Assembly (NCBI GenBank): GCA_963976395.1
Contig: CAXBLG010000050.1
Coordinates: forward strand, 1 to 23,567
Length of the DNA: 23,567 nt
DNA from: UBA11612 sp963976395
GTDB lineage: Bacteria > Pseudomonadota > Alphaproteobacteria > Rhodospirillales > Rhodospirillaceae
Reading direction: 5' to 3'
Position 1 is the first letter of the stretch. Each line of letters opens with the position of its first letter. The notes beneath the pieces were generated by a model that was not told the origin of the DNA, did no database searches, and was given only the letters and a program-made list of their open reading frames with translations. Both the position numbers and the translations under genes were made by a program. Shown here one piece after another: positions 7,009 to 13,812 of this stretch.

Positions 7009-7710
7009 TTGCTAAAGGCTGATTCAAAGTCCGACTCATCCCGAATGGTCCTGGTTCAAGTCTGGGATTTTCCCGTTCGTCTTATGCATTGGGCTTTGGT
7101 GCTCTTTGTACTCTTGTCGTGGTGGAGCGCGGAGAATGATTTTCACGAAATTCACGTGTGGTCGGGCTACGCTGTTTTAAGCCTTGTTCTGGCTCGCCTT
7201 TACTGGGGGCTTTTCGGCAGCACCTCTGCGCGCTTCGCAAATTTTGTCCGGGGGCCACGGACTATCTGGGCTTACACCCGCCAAGTTTTTAAAAGGCCCG
7301 GCATAATCTCTTCCGGTCACAATCCGATGGGGGCTCTTAGCGTCGTCCTCATGCTTGGGCTCTTACTGGCTCAGCCGGCGCTTGGACTTTTTGCCAAAGA
7401 TATTGATGGCCTGCATTCCGGTCCCTTATCTCGCTTGGTTAGCTTTAAAGCGGGACGTGTGATCGCCGAACTCCATCATTTGACCTTTGAGCTATTGCTT
7501 ATTTTTATCGTCCTGCACGTAGCCGCGGTTGCGTTCTATGTTCTGTACAAACGAGACGGCATCATTGCGGCTATGATTTCGGGGTACAAGAACCTCCCTC
7601 ATGCGCCTGAAACAAATAGGTCATTTGCGCCCTTGTCCCGCGCGGCCCTGGCATTGGGCGTTGCGATTATTTTCGTGCTATCACTACATTTCCTGGGGTT
7701 AGCACTTTAA
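7009..7710 (+). CDS. Cytochrome b561-type membrane protein (Ni/Fe-hydrogenase b-type cytochrome-like)
   Basis: The protein opens with VQVWDFPVRLMHW (residues 16-28), a hallmark of prokaryotic cytochrome b561 and hydrogenase cytochrome b subunits. Membrane helices are at about 24-42, 48-68, 108-128, 155-178 and 210-230. Histidines H27, H46/H49, H156/H157 and H170 sit in or next to the first helices and are the likely ligands of two b haems. It should pass electrons between quinol and a periplasmic partner; the neighbouring cytochromes c' are the obvious candidates (inference). The start is uncertain: TTG at 7009 has GAGG at 6990-6993, rather far upstream, while ATG at 7045 (residue 13) has no ribosome site but begins just before the conserved motif. 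Confidence 0.87.
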   Translation: MLKADSKSDSSRMVLVQVWDFPVRLMHWALVLFVLLSWWSAENDFHEIHVWSGYAVLSLVLARLYWGLFGSTSARFANFVRGPRTIWAYTRQVFKRPGIISSGHNPMGALSVVLMLGLLLAQPALGLFAKDIDGLHSGPLSRLVSFKAGRVIAELHHLTFELLLIFIVLHVAAVAFYVLYKRDGIIAAMISGYKNLPHAPETNRSFAPLSRAALALGVAIIFVLSLHFLGLAL

Positions 7711-7729
7711 CGTCGGGCGCCTTGCGAAT

Positions 7730-7745
7730 TGTAACTCTTGTTACA
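7730..7745. promoter_or_regulatory. Palindrome TGTAAC-N4-GTTACA upstream of the PQQ dehydrogenase
   Basis: TGTAAC (7730-7735) and GTTACA (7740-7745) form a perfect palindrome with a 4-base centre, 20 bases after the cytochrome b stop and about 170 bases before the PQQ gene. It could be a regulator site. Its GTTAC half recurs in the promoter region at 536-540 and 546-550. Confidence 0.4.
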
Positions 7746-7915
7746 CGCGTGACCTTTATCTTTGCTTCGAGCCAATGCTCATTTCCTGTGTTGAGCGGCT
7801 GATTTGGACATGCAAAGATTGAGTTAGTATTTTTGGGGCCGCGATAGCGGAAAATGCAATCGTCATCAGGGAGTAAGGTTGCCGCGATAGTGCGACAACC
7901 GAAGGGAGAGCATCT

Positions 7916-9913
7916 ATGAGTAAACGCAGTCTATGGATGGGCGCGGTGTCAGTCGTGGTTCTGGCCACCGCCTTGACAGCCTGCTCAGAGCAGCAGGCCG
8001 ACGTTAGTTGGCCCGGTGTCAATGGCGGTCTGGATAACCAGCGGTATTCCGCAATAGATCAAATCAATACGTCCAACGTATCTCAATTGTCCGGGGCGTG
8101 GTTTCATGAGTTTGACGCGGGACCGCCGCGTGAAGTGCCTCGCGGAGCTCCGGTCGTGGCAAACGGCAAAATGTTTGTCGCGGGAACGACGAAAGCATAC
8201 GCGCTCGATCCAAAAACAGGCGCAACGATTTGGGAGCAGGAGTTGCCTGCGTCCACCTATGGGCTGTTTAAGGGCGTTGAAACCGGTGACGGCATGGTTT
8301 TCGTCGGCCTCGGTAATTCACAGGTTGTGGCGCTGAAGCAAGATACGGGTGAACAGGTTTGGGTTGCTCGTGTCGGTGATGAAGGTGCGACGCGCGGTCA
8401 ATTCATCTCCGGTGGCCCGATCTATGTGAATGGTGTTGTCGTTACAGGGCTTGCCAATGGTGATTATGGCATTCGCGGTCGTGTAGTCGGATTTGATGCC
8501 AAGACAGGCGAGACGGCCTGGACATTTCATACCGTTCCCTTCGAAGGTGAGCCGGGCTACGAAACGTGGCCACAAGACCATGATGAGTGGAAGCCGGGTG
8601 GTGCAGGGGCTTGGGCTGCGCCTGGAGCTGATCCCGAATTGGGACTCGTTTATGTCACCATCGGCAATCCCATTCCTCAGTGGGGTGGAGAAGCTCGCGA
8701 AGGCGACAATCTCTATAGTGACTCAATCATTGCGCTGGATGTGAAGACAGGCGAGTTGCGGTGGCACTACCAGACGACTCACCACGATATATGGGAAGCG
8801 GACCTTTCATCGGCCCCGGTTTTGTTTGACGCGGTTGTTGATGGAGAAACGCGCCCATCGGTCGCCATTATGACGACCTATGGGTACTTGTTTATGTTTG
8901 ACCGGGCGACGGGCGAGCCCGTTTGGCCCATCGAAGAACGGCCCGTGCCGCAGAGCGAGCGCTTGCATACATCTCCGACGCAGCCGTTCCCGGTGGGCGC
9001 CGACAATATCGGTCCTGACTGTGCACCTGAAGACATGATTCCTGCAGGCTTCGAAGCGCGCTGTCACTACGATGTATTTGATTATGATACTCCGAATTAT
9101 ATGTACCCGATCTTGACCACGCGGGCCGCGCCTATGGCCTATAACCCGCAAACCAAGAACTTCTATGCAACGGGTGCGATTTGGCCGATGTGGCTAAAGC
9201 GGTTTGAGGACCCGAAGTACTTTGGAGCCAATCCCGCAGTGCCGGGCATCAAGTACAAAGGCCTTCTTGCCTCCATGAGCAGCGAAACCAACAAGCTGGT
9301 TTGGGAGCATGAAGTGCCGTTCCGTACCCAGCAAAACGGCAGCGGATTCATGGCGACAGCCGGCGGCCTTCTATTCCACGGTGAGTCTGATGGTTACTTA
9401 AACGCCTATAGCGCAGAAACCGGCGAAACGCTTTGGAGATTCCAAACCGGATCCAGCGCGAATAACGCGGTGGCGAGTTATGCCATCGACGGCGAACAGT
9501 ACATAACCGTGGCCTCCTCGGCCGGGGTGTGGGCGTTTAAGCTCGGCGGTGCCGTGGAAGAACGTGACGCGCCGCCGACACCTTCAGAGGAAACCACTTT
9601 TGGAGGCCGAATCGTGTCGGCTGAAGAAATCGTTATGGCGCCGACGCTTCCGGATGCAGGGTTGGAGTTCACCCGGCATGCGGTGGACGAATACGCTTAC
9701 CTTCCGAAGCGTACGCGTGTTGCCGCAGGGACTAAGCTGACGTGGAAAAACGAAGGAACAGTCCCCCATTGTGCAGAGGCAATGGACGGTTCGTGGTCAA
9801 CAGGTATGGTTGCGCCCGGTAAGTCCACGACCATAACCATCGATACAGCAGGAGAATACACCTACTCTTGCGGCGAGCACCCTTGGTCGCGTGGCCAGCT
9901 GATCGTCGAATAA
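7916..9913 (+). CDS. PQQ-dependent dehydrogenase lipoprotein fused to a C-terminal cupredoxin domain
   Basis: Residues 1-23 are a lipoprotein signal (lipobox LTAC, C23). Residues about 30-545 form a PQQ-type beta-propeller with repeated blade ends (ALDPKTGATIWE, GFDAKTGETAW, ALDVKTGELRW, YSAETGETLW). HHDIWEAD at 289-296 matches the PHDxWDxD active-site block of quinoprotein alcohol dehydrogenases, but the usual catalytic Asp after Trp is E294, with D296 two residues on. The vicinal-cysteine motif of classical methanol/ethanol dehydrogenases is absent. Residues about 583-665 are a cupredoxin domain with copper ligands H618, C652 and H655 but no Met after C652. The fused copper domain probably accepts electrons from PQQ (inference), where relatives use a fused cytochrome c. 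Substrate is unknown, most likely an alcohol or sugar. GGGAG precedes the ATG; a strong terminator follows. Confidence 0.88.
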   Translation: MSKRSLWMGAVSVVVLATALTACSEQQADVSWPGVNGGLDNQRYSAIDQINTSNVSQLSGAWFHEFDAGPPREVPRGAPVVANGKMFVAGTTKAYALDPKTGATIWEQELPASTYGLFKGVETGDGMVFVGLGNSQVVALKQDTGEQVWVARVGDEGATRGQFISGGPIYVNGVVVTGLANGDYGIRGRVVGFDAKTGETAWTFHTVPFEGEPGYETWPQDHDEWKPGGAGAWAAPGADPELGLVYVTIGNPIPQWGGEAREGDNLYSDSIIALDVKTGELRWHYQTTHHDIWEADLSSAPVLFDAVVDGETRPSVAIMTTYGYLFMFDRATGEPVWPIEERPVPQSERLHTSPTQPFPVGADNIGPDCAPEDMIPAGFEARCHYDVFDYDTPNYMYPILTTRAAPMAYNPQTKNFYATGAIWPMWLKRFEDPKYFGANPAVPGIKYKGLLASMSSETNKLVWEHEVPFRTQQNGSGFMATAGGLLFHGESDGYLNAYSAETGETLWRFQTGSSANNAVASYAIDGEQYITVASSAGVWAFKLGGAVEERDAPPTPSEETTFGGRIVSAEEIVMAPTLPDAGLEFTRHAVDEYAYLPKRTRVAAGTKLTWKNEGTVPHCAEAMDGSWSTGMVAPGKSTTITIDTAGEYTYSCGEHPWSRGQLIVE

Positions 9914-9931
9914 TTATCTAGCTATTATGTT

Positions 9932-9965
9932 AAAGCGCCGCGACGGAGACGTTGCGGCGCTTTTT
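9932..9965 (+). terminator. Strong rho-independent terminator between convergent genes
   Basis: AAAGCGCCGCGACG (9932-9945) pairs with CGTTGCGGCGCTTT (9950-9963) over 14 positions, with one G-T wobble and a GAGA tetraloop, followed by TTTTT on the plus strand. It ends the PQQ gene transcript. The minus-strand SDR gene stops at 9976, so the same stem can also end that transcript, with a shorter T-run. Confidence 0.92.
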
Positions 9966-9975
9966 CATGAGCGGC

Positions 9976-10779
9976 TTAGGGTTTAATGCCGAGAGCTTTT
10001 CGCCGTCGGTATTGTTCGACCATATAGGCACCGGCCGCTACTGAGCCGCCATCCACAGGCAGGATTGTTCCGGAAATATATCCCGACTGTGGCGATGCAA
10101 AAAATGCGACGGCATGAGCGATTTCCTCCACGACACCAAGTCGTTGAACCGGAATGTGATTAGCGCGTTCCTCATAAACATCTTTCGGCCATGCGGAGCG
10201 CAACAACTCGGTATCGATTGGTCCCGGCGCTACGGCGTTCGCGGTAATGCCGTGATCAGCCAATTCCAAGGCCATGGCGCGCACCAACCCGGCGACGCCC
10301 GCTTTCGCTGCACCGTAGGCGGCCAGATCAATCGGTCCCATGAGAGCCGCCACAGATGAGATGCAAATAATTCGTCCGTAGCCGCGCTTGCTCATGTCGC
10401 GTGCGGCGGCTTGTGAGCAGTAAAAGGTGCCGGACATATGGGTGCGGAGTTGAGCCTCCCAGTCCTCTTTGGACAATTCGAGAAAAGGGCGTGCCTTCGA
10501 AATCCCGGCATTGTTCACGAGAATATCGATTTTGCCGAGGGTGCCGACAGTCTGCGCTGCTAGCGATTGAACTTGGTCGTAATCTCCAACATCCGTCCGG
10601 ACGACGAGGCTCTTGCGGCCGAGTTCCGTGACCTTTTGTGCTGTTTCTTGCGCCCAATCCTCGTTGAGATCAGCAAGTGCGACGTCGGCGCCTTCATGAG
10701 CTAACCGTAGCGCGATCGCCCGGCCGATGCCGCGTCCGCCACCTGTAATAAGGGCTGTTTGCCCCTCCAATTGCGCCAT
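9976..10779 (-). CDS. SDR family NAD(P)-dependent oxidoreductase (FabG-like)
   Basis: A classical short-chain dehydrogenase of 267 residues. It has the nucleotide-binding TGGGRGIG (12-19), an acidic D37 at the end of beta-2 that favours NAD(H) over NADP(H), NNAG at 89-92, and the catalytic S142, Y155 and K159 (AAYGAAK). The fourth catalytic-tetrad position, usually Asn before the L-x-G-x-F stretch, appears to be H114 (THMSGTF). A strong GGAGG ribosome site precedes the ATG. It is divergent from the acyl-CoA dehydrogenase gene. In a CoA-linked pathway the expected job is oxidation of a 3-hydroxyacyl-CoA or other secondary alcohol (inference). FabG-like sequence alone does not fix the substrate. 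Confidence 0.92.
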   Translation of the reverse strand: MAQLEGQTALITGGGRGIGRAIALRLAHEGADVALADLNEDWAQETAQKVTELGRKSLVVRTDVGDYDQVQSLAAQTVGTLGKIDILVNNAGISKARPFLELSKEDWEAQLRTHMSGTFYCSQAAARDMSKRGYGRIICISSVAALMGPIDLAAYGAAKAGVAGLVRAMALELADHGITANAVAPGPIDTELLRSAWPKDVYEERANHIPVQRLGVVEEIAHAVAFFASPQSGYISGTILPVDGGSVAAGAYMVEQYRRRKALGIKP

Positions 10780-10993
10780 TACACCCCTCCTTTAATGGCT
10801 TTCGCCACGCCTGCAATACGGTATATAACTACACCGAATAAGAAGCTACCATTGAGTATGGAATTACATAACGCAGATTGAGGAAGCCGTCACAATTTAG
10901 AGATGGCCTAGGCGATGGATCGTGGTTTTCAATGTGCCGCTAGCCTCGCAATTCACCACCATTTGATGTCTGCGGGATTCAAGGGGAGACCAC
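10780..10993. promoter_or_regulatory. Divergent promoter region between the SDR and acyl-CoA dehydrogenase genes
   Basis: This 214-base gap separates two divergent genes, so it must hold promoters for both. Visible elements are the SDR ribosome site (minus strand, next to 10780), GGGGAG before the acyl-CoA dehydrogenase, a CCAT-N5-ATGG palindrome near 10851-10863 and GCCTAGGC near 10908-10915. No convincing -35/-10 pair was assigned. Confidence 0.45.
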
Positions 10994-12163
10994 ATGGAAT
11001 TTGATCTTAGCGAACAGCAGCGCATTATCGTTGATACGGCGCGCCGTGTCGGCGAAGACTTCGGCCCCGACTACTGGCGGAAGCAAGACGCCAATAAAGC
11101 GTTTCCGCGCGAATTCTGGGATGCCGTAAGCGCAGCAGGTCTCGCCGGCACAATGGTGCCCGAGGAGTACGGCGGCAGCGAGTTGGGGATATTCGAAAAG
11201 GTTCTCATCGTTGAAACTCTCGCGGCGGCCGGCGGCGGCGCTACCGTTGGCCAGCTCTTTATGATTGGCCCGATATTTGGCGGTCTTGCGATCCAGCGTT
11301 TCGGAACACCCGAAATGAAAAAAGAATATCTGCCCAAAATCGCGAATGGACTGATCGTGGCGATGGCGCTCACTGAGCCCAACGCCGGCAGCAATAGCCT
11401 TGAAATTCAGACATTCGCTGCGCGTGACGGAAACGGCTGGAAACTCAATGGCCGTAAAATGTGGATTACCGGAATGGAGGCCGCAGACAAGGTACTTGTT
11501 GTCGCGCGCACGACCAAAATTCAAGATGCACCGAAGAAAACCGAAGGTCTTTCGCTTTTCATGATCGACGTCAAACGAAAAGGTTTAGAATTCTCGCCCA
11601 TTGATAAATGCGGAACGAACACCTTGTCATCGTCCAATGTTTTCTTTGACGATGTATTAATCGACGGCGGTGAACTGATTGGTGATCTCGACAACGGTTG
11701 GCGTCATCTTTTGGATATTCTAAATACAGAACGCATTGCCGCTACGGCGGCTTTGGTTGGTACGGGAGAGCTTGCGACCAAGCTCGGTGTGGCCTATGCC
11801 AATGATCGCACGGTCTTTGGTGGCAAGCCCATATCGTCCTACCAGGGTCTTCAGTTTCCGATGGCGCAAGCCTATGTGGAGATCGAATCGGCGCGATTGA
11901 TGAATTACAAGGCGGCCTGGTTGTTCGACAATGATCGTCCTAGCGGCGCGGAAGCCAATATTGCAAAACTGATTTCCGCACGTGCGGCCGAACTGGCAAC
12001 CGACCGTGCGATGCAAATGATGGGAGGAATGGGGTACGCTAAGGACTCTCATGTTGAGAGATTGTGGCGTGATGCACGGTTGTTCCGCATTGCCCCGATC
12101 TCTGAAGAAATGATCTATAATTTTGTTGCTATGCAAAATTTGGGAATGCCGCGCTCATACTAA
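10994..12163 (+). CDS. Acyl-CoA dehydrogenase
   Basis: A 389-residue FAD-dependent acyl-CoA dehydrogenase of normal length. N-terminal helical domain to about 120; middle beta-domain with ALTEPNAGSN (125-134) and WITG (157-160), which contact FAD; C-terminal helical domain with MMGGMGYAKDSHVERLWRDAR (342-362). At the common catalytic-base position near the C-terminus (YEG in many members) it reads IAPISEEM, with P368 instead of Glu. Residue E246 in LNTERIAA lines up with the alternative catalytic Glu used by isovaleryl-CoA dehydrogenase, so activity is probably kept. It introduces a C2-C3 double bond into an acyl-CoA. GGGGAG lies five bases upstream, and the acyl-CoA ligase follows 34 bases later in the same operon. 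Confidence 0.93.
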   Translation: MEFDLSEQQRIIVDTARRVGEDFGPDYWRKQDANKAFPREFWDAVSAAGLAGTMVPEEYGGSELGIFEKVLIVETLAAAGGGATVGQLFMIGPIFGGLAIQRFGTPEMKKEYLPKIANGLIVAMALTEPNAGSNSLEIQTFAARDGNGWKLNGRKMWITGMEAADKVLVVARTTKIQDAPKKTEGLSLFMIDVKRKGLEFSPIDKCGTNTLSSSNVFFDDVLIDGGELIGDLDNGWRHLLDILNTERIAATAALVGTGELATKLGVAYANDRTVFGGKPISSYQGLQFPMAQAYVEIESARLMNYKAAWLFDNDRPSGAEANIAKLISARAAELATDRAMQMMGGMGYAKDSHVERLWRDARLFRIAPISEEMIYNFVAMQNLGMPRSY

Positions 12164-12197
12164 GCGCGAGGCTATTGATTAAGGAGTGGGAGGAGAG

Positions 12198-13802
12198 ATG
12201 ACGGATACGATTTACGACATCTTTGTTGAGTCGTCGGATAAATCACCGGAAAAGGCATTTTTGTGTATTCCGAACGAAAAGCCGGGTGCCAGCAAAGACA
12301 TCTCTTATGCCGAGGTGCGCGAACAAGTGGCCGCTTGCCGGCAACTTTATAAGGATGCAGGCTTTGGTCATGGCCACCGCGTTGCTCTATTGCTCGGCGC
12401 GCGGGCAGATTTCGTCGTTCACTATCTCGCTCTCAATGGTCTGGGCTGCACCATCGTACCGGTCAATCCAGATTACCGGCATCCGGAACTTCTGTATCTG
12501 GTAAGCCATAGCGAATCTGACATAGCGGTCGTCCTGCCGGACCGCGTTGCAGATTTAGAAGCTGTCGGTAAAGAGTTGGGGCGACCATTTCCTGTAATTG
12601 ACATCGATCAATTTAGCGCCGGTATTCCTGGTGCTGTGCGTCCGGCACCTGAAAGTGGAGCGCCAGGGTCTGCCACGATAGCTGCGATTCTTTATACGTC
12701 TGGAACCACGGGTCAGCCGAAAGGCTGTCTTCTAAGCAACGAATGCCATTTAATTTGTGGAGCCTGGTACCGAGACCATGGCGGCGTACTGACCATGGAG
12801 CACGGAACGGAGCGGTTCTACAACCCGAGCCCATTTTACCATGTCAATAATCTCTCGGTGGGTTTGACCTGTGTGATCCTGACACGCAACTGCCTCATCA
12901 TGGTCGAACGGTTCAGCCCGAGCCGTTGGTGGCCCGAAATCATTAGTTCTCAGGCGACGATCGTTCATTACCTGGGCATTATTCCCTCCATGCTGATGAA
13001 GTTGCCGCCTGCTCCCCATGACCGTGGGCATACGGTTAAGTTTGGATTTGGCGCGGGCATTGAGCCGCAGCTTCATGGTCCGTTTGAAGAACGGTTCGGA
13101 TTTCCGCTGGTGGAAATATGGGGGATGACGGAGACTCCCCGGGTCTTTGCGGCGAATTTTGAGCCACGGCAAATCGACACACGCGCCTTTGGTCGGCCCA
13201 TGAACGGCTATGAGGCCAAAATTGTAGACGACAACGGCCAGGAAGTACCTCGCGGCGAAATGGGCGAACTTCTCGTGCGTACGGCTGGTTCTGATCCGCG
13301 TCATGGATTCTTTTCCGGTTATCTGAAAAATGAAGAGGCAACCGAAGACTCATGGCGAGACGGCTGGTTTCATACGGGCGATATATGCACCCAAGCTGAC
13401 GACGACATGCTTTATTTCGTTGACCGTAAGAAAAATATCGTCCGTCGAGGAGGGGAAAACATCTCGGCTGTCGAGGTGGAAGCCGCCGTACTCACTCACC
13501 CTGCTGTCGCTCAAGTGGCGGTTATCGCTGTGCCGGACGATTTACGTGAGGAAGAGGTTATGGCGTGCATCGTTCTGAACGGCGATGTTGAAGTAACGCC
13601 GAGTCTGCCAAATGAGATATTCGCATGGTGCGATGAACGTATCGCTTACTACAAGACACCCGGATGGATGATCTTCCTGGACTCACTTCCGCTGACTCCC
13701 TCTCAGCGTCTACAGAGAACCAGGATTTTTGATCCGGGGACCGACCCTCGCGTTCAACCGGGAGTCATAGATCTTAGAGATCAGAAAAAGCGGAACAAGT
13801 AA
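12198..13802 (+). CDS. AMP-forming acyl-CoA synthetase (CaiC/ligase-like)
   Basis: A class I adenylate-forming enzyme of 534 residues. It shows the P-loop YTSGTTGQPKG (166-176), WGMTE (308-312), WFHTGD (390-395), and the hinge/C-terminal stretch DRKKNIVRRGGENISAVEVE (409-428). It should activate a carboxylic acid to acyl-AMP and then to acyl-CoA for the dehydrogenase encoded just upstream. The C-terminal A10 motif, usually PxTxxGK, reads LPLTPSQRLQR (497-507). Gly-Lys becomes Gln-Arg, so R504 sits where the adenylation Lys is expected. ATG 12198 is preferred over the in-frame GTG 12186, which itself overlaps the AAGGAG sequence. Its stop lies ten bases from the stop of the convergent E2 gene. 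Substrate unknown. Confidence 0.9.
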   Translation: MTDTIYDIFVESSDKSPEKAFLCIPNEKPGASKDISYAEVREQVAACRQLYKDAGFGHGHRVALLLGARADFVVHYLALNGLGCTIVPVNPDYRHPELLYLVSHSESDIAVVLPDRVADLEAVGKELGRPFPVIDIDQFSAGIPGAVRPAPESGAPGSATIAAILYTSGTTGQPKGCLLSNECHLICGAWYRDHGGVLTMEHGTERFYNPSPFYHVNNLSVGLTCVILTRNCLIMVERFSPSRWWPEIISSQATIVHYLGIIPSMLMKLPPAPHDRGHTVKFGFGAGIEPQLHGPFEERFGFPLVEIWGMTETPRVFAANFEPRQIDTRAFGRPMNGYEAKIVDDNGQEVPRGEMGELLVRTAGSDPRHGFFSGYLKNEEATEDSWRDGWFHTGDICTQADDDMLYFVDRKKNIVRRGGENISAVEVEAAVLTHPAVAQVAVIAVPDDLREEEVMACIVLNGDVEVTPSLPNEIFAWCDERIAYYKTPGWMIFLDSLPLTPSQRLQRTRIFDPGTDPRVQPGVIDLRDQKKRNK

Positions 13803-13812
13803 GCGGCGAATC

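Noticed and set aside
12780..12840. Possible frameshift or gene break in the acyl-CoA ligase
   Set aside because: All core motifs are in one frame from P-loop to C-terminus and the length is normal.
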